Shown: positions 17,416 to 26,488, numbered from the stretch's first letter. The stretch: 64,000 nt of DNA from Rhodospirillales bacterium (GCA_020638175.1 JACKJA010000002.1:434001-498000); one strand, 5' to 3'. A program made the numbers and translations. Notes: generated by a model not told the origin, from the letters alone.

Positions 17416-18276
17416 ATGGAACATGAGTCTTTCATAAGCGCCTGCCGGGCCAAAGCGCACCGGAAAAGTTTTTACAACGCCTATAACAAGACGTTCGAAG
17501 TCGTGCGCGCGGAAAACAAATGGTGGAAAGAGCAGGCATGGAATCTGCGCTATCAGGTATTCTGTAAGGAAAATAAATGGCTGGAAAGTTCTGATCCGCT
17601 TAAGGAAATCGAGCGTGACCAGTATGATGTCCACGCCGATCAGTTTTTGCTGGTTCATCGTGAAACCAATAAAATTGCGGGAACCTTGCGGGTTGTAATG
17701 CCTGAAACCGGTCGCCCGCTGACCAGCTTTCAAACGCAAGAGCTTTGCAATCATCCGCTGGTGCAAGATGCGGCGAATGCCGTGCGCTTTTGCGAGATAT
17801 CGCGGCTATGCATGGCGGCGTCATATCGCCGCCGGGACAGGGACGGCGCTATTTTACCAGCCTATTATGAGCAAGAACAGGTAAGCAGCGGCGGGTTTTC
17901 GCTGTTTCGCCGTTATATTCCTTATGCGCCGCTGGGTTTGATCGCGGCGGCGTTCGAAGCTGTTTTGGCGGCGGGAAAGAAAGACTGCCTGATGATGCTG
18001 GAGCCGGATACGCTCATGACTTTCGCCCGGATCGGCATCCCGGTCGAGCGGCTGGGCGATCCGGTGCAGGATGGCCCGTTTTCGTGGCAGCCGGTGGCAT
18101 TGAATATCCCAACGGTTTTCGAACATATCGCGGAAATCAATCCACTGTGCTGGGAGGTTTTATCAGATCGCGGGCGTCTCCATAAATGGGCCGGAAAAAC
18201 GATGAACCAATCGTTTGACTTACCGGTTTTGACGACCGGGTTTAGCGAAAACCCGCAGCCCGGCGCCCATTCCTAA
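17416..18276 (+). CDS. N-acyl amino acid synthase / LuxI-like acyltransferase (copy 1)
   Basis: A 286-residue GNAT-fold protein of the PEP-CTERM/exosortase-associated acyltransferase family (TIGR03694 type), related to FeeM and to acyl-homoserine-lactone synthases. Signs: an early NLRYQVFCKENKW strand, then FLLVHRETNKIAGTLRVVMP, then FCEISRLCMA with Glu127-Ile-Ser-Arg130 matching the conserved E-x-S-R core of LuxI-type enzymes, then IPYAPLGLIAAAFEA. Such enzymes transfer a fatty acyl chain from acyl-ACP to an amino acid or amine. A close paralogue follows 123 bases downstream. No exosortase gene is present in the window. Product unknown. Confidence 0.78.
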   Translation: MEHESFISACRAKAHRKSFYNAYNKTFEVVRAENKWWKEQAWNLRYQVFCKENKWLESSDPLKEIERDQYDVHADQFLLVHRETNKIAGTLRVVMPETGRPLTSFQTQELCNHPLVQDAANAVRFCEISRLCMAASYRRRDRDGAILPAYYEQEQVSSGGFSLFRRYIPYAPLGLIAAAFEAVLAAGKKDCLMMLEPDTLMTFARIGIPVERLGDPVQDGPFSWQPVALNIPTVFEHIAEINPLCWEVLSDRGRLHKWAGKTMNQSFDLPVLTTGFSENPQPGAHS

Positions 18277-18399
18277 AATTTTAGGTAAACGCCCGGTAAA
18301 ATTAAATCCGTTTTAAACCGCTGTCAGTAAACTGAACTTCAGATAAAGGCCGGGAAACGGTCAAAGTACAACAAACCCAAGAGATAAAGGGGACAAAAA

Positions 18400-19272
18400 A
18401 TGAAACTGCTGAAAGAAAAGACGCTGGGATCTTGGTTTTCCAAACTGCAACAAGATACCTTTTATAATCTTTATTACAATACATTCGAAATCGTAAAGGC
18501 CGATACGGAGCTGCTGCGTGACAAAGCCTTCCGCCTGCGCCACAAGGTTTTTTACGAGGAAAACGGCTTTCCGAAAAAAGCCGGCGCGCCCGAGGATATG
18601 GAGTGCGATGCCCATGATGATAACGCCGTGCATTTTCTGTTGATCCATAAGCTGACGAACGAAGTGGCCGGCGCCATTCGCTATGTGATGCCGCATGAAG
18701 ATCGCCCGCTGGCCAGCCTTCCGCTGCAGGAACTGTGCGATCACCCGGTTTTGTTTATGGAAGACAAAGTGATGCAACTGGGCGAGATTTCCCGCCTGTG
18801 CATGGCGCGGTTCTTTCGTCGCCGGGAAAAAGACGGCTCGATCCTGCCGGCCTATTATGATCCGGAAGATAAAGGAAAAACCGCAGCTAATGGCAAGGTT
18901 TCCTACTTCCGTCGCCGGATCCCTTATGCGCCGCTGGGTTTGATCGCGGCGGCATTCGAAGCTGCGCTGGACAGCGGCCGTCTGGATTGTGTTTATGCCG
19001 CTTCGCCGGAAGAGTTTGAAGTGTTCAAAAAGCTGGGCTTTGACTACCGTGTGTTGGGCCCGCGCCTGAAAGGCCATGGCGAACAACAACCGATTATCTT
19101 TAACATCAAGCACTCTCTGGACAAAATGAAAGAAACCAACCCGGCTTGCTGGGAAATCGTTTCCGACCGCGGCCGGTTGCACGATCAGGCTATCGCCCGG
19201 TCCAAGGATAATTGGTATGAGCGCATTTTCGACAAAGAATGCAAAGATGCCATCATGGAAAAACTGATGTAG
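18400..19272 (+). CDS. N-acyl amino acid synthase / LuxI-like acyltransferase (copy 2)
   Basis: A 290-residue paralogue of the preceding gene, alike over the whole length: FRLRHKVFYEENGF, VHFLLIHKLTNEVAGAIRYV, LGEISRLCMARFFRRR (Glu129-Ser-Arg132), and RIPYAPLGLIAAAFEAALDS. The second half differs more, including the segment that would form the acyl or amine pocket, so the two enzymes may take different substrates. The start at 18400 has a GGGGAC ribosome site. A terminator follows at 19330, so the unit GshB-like, copy 1, copy 2 probably ends here. Confidence 0.78.
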   Translation: MKLLKEKTLGSWFSKLQQDTFYNLYYNTFEIVKADTELLRDKAFRLRHKVFYEENGFPKKAGAPEDMECDAHDDNAVHFLLIHKLTNEVAGAIRYVMPHEDRPLASLPLQELCDHPVLFMEDKVMQLGEISRLCMARFFRRREKDGSILPAYYDPEDKGKTAANGKVSYFRRRIPYAPLGLIAAAFEAALDSGRLDCVYAASPEEFEVFKKLGFDYRVLGPRLKGHGEQQPIIFNIKHSLDKMKETNPACWEIVSDRGRLHDQAIARSKDNWYERIFDKECKDAIMEKLM

Positions 19273-19329
19273 AAATCTTTTATATCAAGGATTGAAGACC
19301 AGCGTTTCAGCGCTATTTCATTTGCTACC

Positions 19330-19368
19330 CACCCTGTCTTGTGGTTTCATGGGACAGGGTGTTTTTTT
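19330..19368 (+). terminator. Rho-independent terminator
   Basis: CACCCTGTC (19330-19338) pairs with GACAGGGTG (19353-19361), followed by seven T. It ends the acyltransferase unit only 19 bases before the next start codon. Confidence 0.8.
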
Positions 19369-19387
19369 GCTTTGAGAGCGGTCCTTC

Positions 19388-21103
19388 ATGCAGTTTTTTC
19401 AAAAAATATGGCAGTCAGTTAAATCTTGGGTTTCCCTGCCGGGGCGGACGTGGACTCGCTGGCGGGAATCATGGCCGTCTCTGCCGTTTTTAAAACCCAA
19501 GGAAATTGTCGCACCCGAACCGGCACCCGAACCGGAAGGTCCGGCGGCCCCGCTGGTCGTCCGGCAGGATCAGGAACACCCGTCGACAGCGTACACGGAG
19601 CTAAAATGCCGGTTCCGTGATATCGGAAAACTTTCCGCTGTGGAAGAAACAATGGGCCGGGATTCCCTGACCGCCATGCCGGAAGGCGCCTGGAAAAGCC
19701 GTCTGGGACAGATTTCCTATCTGCAGCGCCACTTGCATGAAATACTGGTTGACCCGGATGTTGCCCGGTTGATCGACCGGGCCAAGGATCATAAGGCCAA
19801 CAACCCCGATGACTGGGATAATTGGGATAGCGCCAATTTGCACGAAATGGAAGCGCGTTACGATGACGCCCATCATGTCGGGGCGGATCTGATCGAGAAA
19901 AAAGCATCACTTTCATATGAAGGCCGCAAGGTACACCGCGATGCTTTTTCGGAAGGCGACTGGCCGACGGCCCGTGAATTCCTGAGCAAGACGATTGACC
20001 TGAACAAGCAAATCGCCGAGGCAAAATGCCGGGCCAGCGGCAAAAATTCCTATTACGAAGCGCTGACCGGTCAATATGCGCCGGGCACGCCGCTGAGCGA
20101 TATTGAGGATTGGTTTGGCACGCTGGAGAAAAAGCTTAAGAAGCTGTTGCCCTCTATCATGGAAAAACAGGCCAAAGAACCTGATGTTTTGCCGGTTCAG
20201 GATTTTTATCCGGCAAAGGCGCAGATGTGGCTGAACCATGCGCTGCTCGAAACGGTCGGATTTGATTTTTATCGCGGCGGTCTGTACGAAACCGGTCATA
20301 ACCCGGTCGAGGGCGGCACGCCGGATGATACACGGCTGGTGATTAAAAACGTCGATACGACTAATTTCATGCTATCGATGCGCAGCACCCTGCACGAAGG
20401 CGGCCATGGCCTGTATACCCAAGGCCTTCCGCGGAAAACATGGCGCTATCAACCTGTGGCGCAGGACCTCGGCACGGCCGTTCATGAATCACAGGCACTT
20501 CTGGTCGAAATGCTGATTGGCCGGATGCCGGAATTTTACGAGTTTCTCTCCCCCCGGCTGGAGGGCTTGTTCCACGGTATGAAAAACCCGGCGCTCAGTG
20601 CGGAAAATCTTTACCGGACCCGCACGCGGGTCAAGCCGTCCTTTAACCGCCGCAATGCCGACGAGGTAACATATTTTTTCCACGTTCTGCTGCGTTTCCG
20701 ACTGGAAAAACAATTAATCGAAGGCACGCTGAAACTCGCCGACCTTCCTGAAGCATGGAATGCCGGAATGGAGGAGCTTTTGGGTATTCGCCCCGAAAGC
20801 GACAAGCAGGGCTGTCTGCAGGATGTACACTGGTTTGTTGGCAAGTTTGGCTATTTTCCGTCTTATTCGATTGGCCACATGATTGCCGCGCAGCTATACG
20901 CGAGCATTACAAAGGCTGTGCCGGGGGCGGGCGCCCAGGTCCGCAGCGGCGATTTCAGCCACATAGTCGGCTGGCTGCGTGCCAATGTGCATTCCAAAGG
21001 CTCGCTTTTGTCATGGGATCAGATGCTCAAACAGGCGACCGGAAAAACCCTTGATCCGGCTTTCCTGATTGCACACTTCGAAAAGCGATATGCGGGGACC
21101 TAA
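19388..21103 (+). CDS. M32 family carboxypeptidase (carboxypeptidase Taq type)
   Basis: Zinc metallopeptidase that removes C-terminal residues. The HExxH zinc site is HEGGH at residues 336-340 in 'STLHEGGHGLYTQGLP', followed by the family's HESQALLVEMLIGR (third ligand region) and, near the end, GYFPSYSIGHMIAAQLY. At 571 residues it is about 70 longer than usual; the extra N-terminal part (residues 1-70) is aromatic then Pro/Glu-rich (PEPAPEPEGPAAP) and has no counterpart in M32. It begins right after a terminator and has no clear promoter, so either read-through occurs or a hidden promoter lies in the acyltransferase gene. Confidence 0.92.
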   Translation: MQFFQKIWQSVKSWVSLPGRTWTRWRESWPSLPFLKPKEIVAPEPAPEPEGPAAPLVVRQDQEHPSTAYTELKCRFRDIGKLSAVEETMGRDSLTAMPEGAWKSRLGQISYLQRHLHEILVDPDVARLIDRAKDHKANNPDDWDNWDSANLHEMEARYDDAHHVGADLIEKKASLSYEGRKVHRDAFSEGDWPTAREFLSKTIDLNKQIAEAKCRASGKNSYYEALTGQYAPGTPLSDIEDWFGTLEKKLKKLLPSIMEKQAKEPDVLPVQDFYPAKAQMWLNHALLETVGFDFYRGGLYETGHNPVEGGTPDDTRLVIKNVDTTNFMLSMRSTLHEGGHGLYTQGLPRKTWRYQPVAQDLGTAVHESQALLVEMLIGRMPEFYEFLSPRLEGLFHGMKNPALSAENLYRTRTRVKPSFNRRNADEVTYFFHVLLRFRLEKQLIEGTLKLADLPEAWNAGMEELLGIRPESDKQGCLQDVHWFVGKFGYFPSYSIGHMIAAQLYASITKAVPGAGAQVRSGDFSHIVGWLRANVHSKGSLLSWDQMLKQATGKTLDPAFLIAHFEKRYAGT

Positions 21104-21144
21104 CCCCCTTGCTTAAGTGGCAAGTCGCCGCCATAATCGCGGGC

Positions 21145-22554
21145 ATGAACAGCATCAAATACATATCCACCCGCGGCGGCGGCGACTCGAAAAGCTTCAC
21201 GGACGTTTTACTGGCGGGGCTGGCCCCGGATGGCGGCCTGTATCTGCCCGATCGCTGGCCGCTGCTCGACCGCGCGATGCTGGATCACATGGCGGGATTG
21301 GCCTACGCCGATATTGCTTATCACGTTATGCGGCCCTATGTCGGCGATTCGATTGATGACGCGGCCTTTAAGGCCATTATCCAGGACACCTATAACGACG
21401 ATGTTTTCGGCCATGCCGCCATTGCGCCGCTGGTCCAGATCGGCCCGAATGCCTGGGTGCTGGAACTATTCCACGGCCCGACGCTGGCGTTCAAAGATTA
21501 CGCCTTGCAGCTGCTGGGGCGTCTGTTCGATCATGTGCTGGCGCAGGAGGGACGGCGAATTACGATTGTCGGCGCAACGTCCGGCGATACCGGCAGCGCC
21601 GCGATTGAAGCCTGCAAAGGCCGGGAGAATATCGACATTTTCATCCTGCATCCGGAAGGGCGTACCTCGGATGTTCAGCGCAAACAAATGACGACGGTCG
21701 ATGCGCCCAACGTTCATAACATTGCGGTCAAAGGCACGTTTGATGATTGTCAGGCGATGGTCAAAGACATGTTCGCCGATGAGAAAATGCGCGCAGAGCT
21801 AAACCTTTCGGCTGTTAACTCGATCAACTGGGCGCGGATCATGGCGCAGGTGGTTTATTATGTCAGCAGCGCCGTAGCGCTTGGCGCCGCGCGGCGTCCG
21901 GTATCTTTCGCCGTGCCGACCGGGAATTTCGGCAATGTCTTTGCCGCCCACATCGCCCGGAAAATGGGTCTGCCGATCCATCAACTGGTGATCGGGTCCA
22001 ACCGCAACGATATCCTGACCCGCTTTTTTGAAACCGGGGCGATGACCTGTGAAGGGGTCATGCCGTCCCTAAGCCCCAGTATGGATATTCAGGTTTCCAG
22101 CAACTTCGAACGTTATTTGTTCGAGGCGCTGGATCGTGATCCGGCGGCGCTGACCAGCCTCATGACCAAATTTAAAAAGGAAGGCTCGTTTGCGCTGGGG
22201 GATAATCTGATGACCCGGGTGCGCGGTGATTTCGCGGCGCGTCGCTGCGGCGAGGAAGACACGCTGGCGACGATGCGCGAATGTTATCGGGAAACGGGCT
22301 ATCTTGTTGATCCGCATACGGCGGTGGGCCTGCATGCGGCGATGGCGGCGCAGGACGATCCCTCTGTTCCGATTGTGGTGGCGGCTACGGCCCATCCGGC
22401 TAAGTTTCCCGCCGCGGTGAAACAGGCGGTGGGATTCGAACCGGCCGTCCCCGAACGTCTTGCCGCCGTCAAGGATAAGGCTGAGCGCTACACTCCTCTC
22501 GCTAACGATCTCGACACGATCAAAGCGTTTATCAGAAAGCAATCCGGCGCATGA
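21145..22554 (+). CDS. thrC: Threonine synthase
   Basis: PLP enzyme converting O-phosphohomoserine to threonine. The 469-residue protein starts MNSIKYISTRGG and has GGLYLPDRWP, the PLP lysine in LAFKDYALQLLG, and GATSGDTGSAA for phosphate binding, all typical of the long (class I) ThrC form. The start is the ATG at 21145; an in-frame upstream extension looks non-coding. Its stop overlaps the start of the M16 peptidase gene by 4 bases, the usual arrangement in alphaproteobacteria. Confidence 0.97.
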   Translation: MNSIKYISTRGGGDSKSFTDVLLAGLAPDGGLYLPDRWPLLDRAMLDHMAGLAYADIAYHVMRPYVGDSIDDAAFKAIIQDTYNDDVFGHAAIAPLVQIGPNAWVLELFHGPTLAFKDYALQLLGRLFDHVLAQEGRRITIVGATSGDTGSAAIEACKGRENIDIFILHPEGRTSDVQRKQMTTVDAPNVHNIAVKGTFDDCQAMVKDMFADEKMRAELNLSAVNSINWARIMAQVVYYVSSAVALGAARRPVSFAVPTGNFGNVFAAHIARKMGLPIHQLVIGSNRNDILTRFFETGAMTCEGVMPSLSPSMDIQVSSNFERYLFEALDRDPAALTSLMTKFKKEGSFALGDNLMTRVRGDFAARRCGEEDTLATMRECYRETGYLVDPHTAVGLHAAMAAQDDPSVPIVVAATAHPAKFPAAVKQAVGFEPAVPERLAAVKDKAERYTPLANDLDTIKAFIRKQSGA

Positions 22555-23816
22555 ATAATAGTACAAAACTAACGACGCTTCCCTCCGGCCTGCGGGTCAT
22601 TACCGATACCGTCAAAACCGTTGAATCTGCGGTGATTGGCGTGTGGGTCGATGTCGGGACGCGCTATGAGGATATGCGCCATAACGGCGTGGCGCACATG
22701 GTCGAACATATGATGTTCAAGGGCACGCCGACGCGCTCCGCCCGCGATATCGCCGAGCAGATTGAAAATGTCGGCGGCTCGATGAACGCCTATACCAGCC
22801 ACGAGGTCACCGCGTACCACATGCATGTCTTGAAGGAAGACGTGGGCATGGCGCTCGATATGCTGGCTGATATGCTCCAGCGTCCCGCGATGCCGGAAGA
22901 CGAGATCGAGCGGGAGCGGGATGTGATCTTGCAAGAGATTGGCATGAAGCGCGACGCGCCGGATGATTACGTTTTTGATCTGTGGCAGCAGGTTGCGTTT
23001 CCCGGCCAGCCGCTGGGCGCGCCCATTCTGGGCACCGCGGAGATCGTTGCAAACATGGGCCGCGATACGCTGATGGATTATGTACGGACATTCTATACGC
23101 CGGGCCGTATGGTGATTTCCGCGGCCGGGAATGTCGATCATGAAGCATTGGTGGCGCAGGTTGAGAAACACTTTACCGCGCTGCCGGCGGATACAGAGGC
23201 GACGGCCTCGAAAGCGCGTTATGAGGGCGGGGAAGCCCGGCAGGAAAAAGATATGGAGCAAAGCCATATTGTTTTGGGCTTTGAAGGGTTGCCGCATGGC
23301 CACGATGATTATTATGCCGCTGTGGCGCTGGCTATTATTCTCGGCGGCGGGTTTTCTTCGCGCCTGCACCATGAAATCCGTGAGAAACGCGGGCTGGTCT
23401 ATTCTGTGTACGGGTTTCATAACTCATACCGTGATGTTGGTGAGATGATTGTTTATGCGGGCACGGGGCCGGATAAGCTCCCGGAACTGGTTCCGGTCTT
23501 GTGTGACGAGCTAACGGCTATGCGTAATTTTACGGCCGGGGATGAGCTGGATCGCGCCAAGGCGATGTTGAAGGCCAGCCTCCTGATGGCGCAGGAATCC
23601 ATGATGGGCCGCGCCAACCGCCAGGTTAAGCACTTGTTTGGGTCCGGTACGGTGGTGGATATTGTCGAGCGCCGACAAAAGATCGAGGCTGTAACCATCG
23701 ACGATGTTGGGCGCGTGGCGCAGAAGATATTCGGCAGCAAACCGGCCCTGGCCGCGTTAGGGCCGCTCGGCAGGCTCGAATCCTATGATGATCTGACGGG
23801 GCGGTTCGCACGCTAA
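22551..23816 (+). CDS. M16 family zinc peptidase (processing-peptidase-like)
   Basis: A 421-residue pitrilysin-family protein with the inverted zinc motif HxxEH in 'HMVEHMMFKGT' (residues about 46-56), followed by a Glu-rich helix EDEIERERDVILQEI that supplies the third ligand. The second half is the inactive M16C-like domain (SSRLHHEIREKRGLVYSV). This is the alphaproteobacterial homologue of the mitochondrial processing peptidase beta subunit. Coupled to thrC. Substrate in bacteria unknown. Confidence 0.95.
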   Translation: MNNSTKLTTLPSGLRVITDTVKTVESAVIGVWVDVGTRYEDMRHNGVAHMVEHMMFKGTPTRSARDIAEQIENVGGSMNAYTSHEVTAYHMHVLKEDVGMALDMLADMLQRPAMPEDEIERERDVILQEIGMKRDAPDDYVFDLWQQVAFPGQPLGAPILGTAEIVANMGRDTLMDYVRTFYTPGRMVISAAGNVDHEALVAQVEKHFTALPADTEATASKARYEGGEARQEKDMEQSHIVLGFEGLPHGHDDYYAAVALAIILGGGFSSRLHHEIREKRGLVYSVYGFHNSYRDVGEMIVYAGTGPDKLPELVPVLCDELTAMRNFTAGDELDRAKAMLKASLLMAQESMMGRANRQVKHLFGSGTVVDIVERRQKIEAVTIDDVGRVAQKIFGSKPALAALGPLGRLESYDDLTGRFAR

Positions 23817-23834
23817 CCCATAAAATTTGATATA

Positions 23835-23873
23835 TGCGCATAATATGTGTATCATATACATACTTAATGCGCA
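23835..23873. promoter_or_regulatory. 39-base dyad upstream of the CcdA-like gene
   Basis: Outer arms TGCGCAT (23835-23841) and ATGCGCA (23867-23873) and inner arms TGTAT (23848-23852) and ATACA (23856-23860) share the same centre at 23854. It ends 17 bases before the antitoxin start, as expected for an autoregulatory operator. Confidence 0.55.
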
Positions 23874-23890
23874 CATTGGGGGGGAACGCT

Positions 23891-24067
23891 ATGTCACAGG
23901 ATATTTCAGGAAAAAGACGGGTCAATCTGACCATCCGCCGCGATGTGATGACCGCCGCCAACGAACTGGGGCTAAACGTCTCGCAAGCCGCCGAGGACGG
24001 CATCAAGGATGCAATCCGCAAAGCGCGGGAAGAAACCGCATGGTTAAAAAATGATCCCGGTCGTTAA
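23891..24067 (+). CDS. Orphan CcdA-like antitoxin
   Basis: A 58-residue protein beginning MSQDISGKRRVNLTIRRDVM, a ribbon-helix-helix DNA-binding start, followed by a helix AANELGLNVSQAAEDGIKDAI and the charged tail REETAWLKN that in CcdA wraps the toxin. In CcdAB operons the toxin gene follows directly; here the next gene lies on the other strand with overlapping ends, and no CcdB-like frame exists. It therefore acts alone, perhaps as a regulator or as protection against an incoming CcdB plasmid. A longer in-frame start at 23834 overlaps the dyad and is unlikely. Confidence 0.8.
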   Translation: MSQDISGKRRVNLTIRRDVMTAANELGLNVSQAAEDGIKDAIRKAREETAWLKNDPGR

Positions 24068-24483
24068 GCCACTTTAGGGGAGAGCTTCGAATACATTTCG
24101 CGTTTGAACCGCATGTATTTATCCGCTATTTTCTGATCGGCCAACAGCTGTTCCCGGCTGATTTGCTCACTATCGACGGCCCGTGGGTTTTCACAACCGG
24201 GGCGCCGGGTATACTCTTCCCAGGAAAAATCAATCGGCCGCCCTTCAATGATGTTCGCATAATGGCTTTCCTGCACAGTTTTCCCGTTATGCGATTCTTC
24301 GAATTCAATGGTCAGGCGCTCAAGCGTGCCACCATAAATATCCTGCGCGGTGAGGGCCACAACGGCGCTTTGGCCGCGCATGGGATTACGGCTGGAAGAA
24401 AATTCGGCCTCATTTAGCGTCGTTCCCACTGTGCATGATTTCCGGGCCGCATGCTGAAAAATGTTTGTAGGCATTAAACTCAT
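24064..24483 (-). CDS. Hypothetical protein, 139 residues
   Basis: Starts with an ATG at 24483 behind a GAGGA ribosome site. No family recognised. The sequence is mixed, with a possible structured centre (VVALTAQDIYGGTLERLTIEFEE) and a basic helical C-terminus (IADKYMRFKREMYSKLSPKVA). No signal peptide or membrane span. It converges with the CcdA-like gene with ends overlapping by 4 bases, the place where a toxin would normally stand, but nothing in it resembles CcdB. Confidence 0.65.
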   Translation of the reverse strand: MSLMPTNIFQHAARKSCTVGTTLNEAEFSSSRNPMRGQSAVVALTAQDIYGGTLERLTIEFEESHNGKTVQESHYANIIEGRPIDFSWEEYTRRPGCENPRAVDSEQISREQLLADQKIADKYMRFKREMYSKLSPKVA

Positions 24484-24570
24484 AACAGGATTCCTCTATA
24501 TTTATTTGCGCACAGGAATATATATAGAAAGTTATATTATGTCAAAATATTTTATTTTCCATTGTATGAA

Positions 24571-26355
24571 TTACATATGGCGGACATCCATAGCCATCAA
24601 GGGTTCCGCTCCGGCCATCACCATTTTAAACCGGCCATCGGTTTCCGGCAGCATCCGGGTCATGAAAAACCGGGCCGTTGCCAGCTTGGTTTCATAGAAA
24701 TCTTTGGTCTGGCCGCCATCGCCGCTTTCCAGCTTTTCCAGCGCTATCTTGGCCATTTGCGCCCAGATCCATGCCAGAGAAACCAGAGAAAACTGCCGTA
24801 AATAATCTGTGGCCGCTGCGCCGGCTTCATTCGGATCTTTTAAGCCTTTCTGGGCAATTGTGGCTGTAGCTTGTTGCAGCTTGGCAAAGGATTTGGCCAA
24901 CGGGAAAATGAATTCCGCCATCGCCGGGTTGGCTTGTTCAGCTTCAATGAACTCATGAACCGGATGGAAGAACCGCCGCAGCAAACGCCCCATATTTTGT
25001 GGCATTTTCCGGCCTACAAGATCCAGCGCCTGAATTCCGTTTGTTCCTTCGTAAATCATGGCAATCCGGGCATCACGGGCATATTGCTCGACTCCGTATT
25101 CGGCGATGTAGCCGTGCCCGCCGTGAATCTGGATGGCGAGGTTGGCCACCTCAAACCCCATATCGGTTTGGTAGGCCTTTACGATCGGCGTCATCAATGC
25201 CACGAAATCATCAGCAGCTTGCCGTTCTTTTTCATCCGGGTGCTTGTGCGAAACGTCAAGCTTCATGCCAACCATGTAAGACAGCGCCCGCGCGCCTTCG
25301 CAGAAAGCCTTGCCGGTCAGAACCATGCGCCGGACATCCGGGTGCACGATGATCGGGTCGGCCGGTTTGTCGGGATATTTAACGCCGTCCAGCGCCCGCA
25401 TCTGTAACCGGTCCTTGGCGTAGGCCAGCCCGTTTTGCTGGGCGACCTCGGCAATGCCCAGCCCTTGCATTGCCACGCCGAGCCGTGCTGCATTCATCAT
25501 TGTGAACATGGCTTTCAGGCCTTTGTGGGCCTCACCGACCAGCCAGCCTTGGGAGTTTTCAAAATTCATGACGCAGGTCGAAGAGGCCTTGATCCCCATT
25601 TTATGCTCGATCGAACCACAGGTCACAGCGTTACCCTTCATCGAATCAGGCAGGAATTTGGGAACCACAAACAGGGAAATGCCCTTCACGCCTTCCGGGG
25701 CGTCCGGCAGCCGGGCCAGAACAAGATGGATGATATTCTCGGTCAGGTCGTGCTCCCCGGCGGAAATAAAGATCTTGGTACCGGTTACGGCAAAAGAACC
25801 ATCCCCGTTGGGTACAGCCTTGGTTTTAATCAGGCCGAGATCGGTGCCGCAATGCGGCTCGGTCAGGCACATCGTTCCCGACCATTCTCCCGTCACCAGT
25901 TTAGGCAGGTAGGTCTGTTTTTGCTCATCCGTTCCGAAATGCGCCAGCGCCTCATAAGCCCCCTGTGACAGGCCGGGATACATGCCGAACGAGAAATTGG
26001 CGCTGCAGATCATTTCCTGCATCACCGTATTCACCAGAACCGGCAGGCCCATCCCTCCATATTCCGGGTTGGCGCTCACACCGCACCATCCCGACTCGGC
26101 AAACAGCTTGTAAGCTTCCTGAAAGCCTTTGGGTGTGGTGACCGCCCCGCCGTCAAAATGACAACCTTCCTGATCGCCGCTTTGGTTGATCGGGAACAGG
26201 ACATCCCGGCACAATTTTGATCCTTCCTCCAGAATCTGGTCAACCAGATCGGGCGTCGCCTCTTCATAGCCCGGAAGAGCCGTCAGTGATTCGGCGTGCA
26301 ATAACTCATTCAGGACAAAACGGATATCATCAAGGGGCGGATTATAGACGGGCAT
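24571..26355 (-). CDS. Acyl-CoA dehydrogenase, long form
   Basis: FAD-dependent oxidation of acyl-CoA to enoyl-CoA, first step of beta-oxidation. The 594-residue protein has the N-terminal extension domain, the middle domain with MCLTEPHCGTDLGLIKTKA (FAD and substrate contact) and FISAGEHDLTENI, and a catalytic-base region IAMIYEGTNGIQALDLVGR. The length and the C-terminal extra domain fit the class of DmdC/FadE-like enzymes acting on longer or thio-substituted acyl chains. It lies in its own unit, with FadN-like and thiolase genes elsewhere in the window completing the pathway. Confidence 0.94.
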   Translation of the reverse strand: MPVYNPPLDDIRFVLNELLHAESLTALPGYEEATPDLVDQILEEGSKLCRDVLFPINQSGDQEGCHFDGGAVTTPKGFQEAYKLFAESGWCGVSANPEYGGMGLPVLVNTVMQEMICSANFSFGMYPGLSQGAYEALAHFGTDEQKQTYLPKLVTGEWSGTMCLTEPHCGTDLGLIKTKAVPNGDGSFAVTGTKIFISAGEHDLTENIIHLVLARLPDAPEGVKGISLFVVPKFLPDSMKGNAVTCGSIEHKMGIKASSTCVMNFENSQGWLVGEAHKGLKAMFTMMNAARLGVAMQGLGIAEVAQQNGLAYAKDRLQMRALDGVKYPDKPADPIIVHPDVRRMVLTGKAFCEGARALSYMVGMKLDVSHKHPDEKERQAADDFVALMTPIVKAYQTDMGFEVANLAIQIHGGHGYIAEYGVEQYARDARIAMIYEGTNGIQALDLVGRKMPQNMGRLLRRFFHPVHEFIEAEQANPAMAEFIFPLAKSFAKLQQATATIAQKGLKDPNEAGAAATDYLRQFSLVSLAWIWAQMAKIALEKLESGDGGQTKDFYETKLATARFFMTRMLPETDGRFKMVMAGAEPLMAMDVRHM

Positions 26356-26453
26356 AAGGAAAATCTCCGGTGAAAAAGTGCAATTTCAGAGCCTTAAGTA
26401 TAGGGTATTCCAGTTAACAAATCATGGTTTTTTGAAATATTAGAATTTAGTCA

Positions 26454-26482
26454 TTGACAAAGCTCTATGAGCATACGATAAT
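26454..26482 (+). promoter_or_regulatory. Near-consensus promoter of a candidate sRNA
   Basis: TTGACA (26454-26459), exactly 17 bases, GATAAT (26477-26482): perfect -35 and a five-of-six -10. No plus-strand gene follows; the transcript would run straight to the terminator at 26523-26563. Confidence 0.65.
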
Positions 26483-26488
26483 ATTCCT

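Noticed and set aside
24064..24483. CcdB toxin for the CcdA-like antitoxin
   Set aside because: Wrong strand and no CcdB-like sequence features; kept as an unknown protein.
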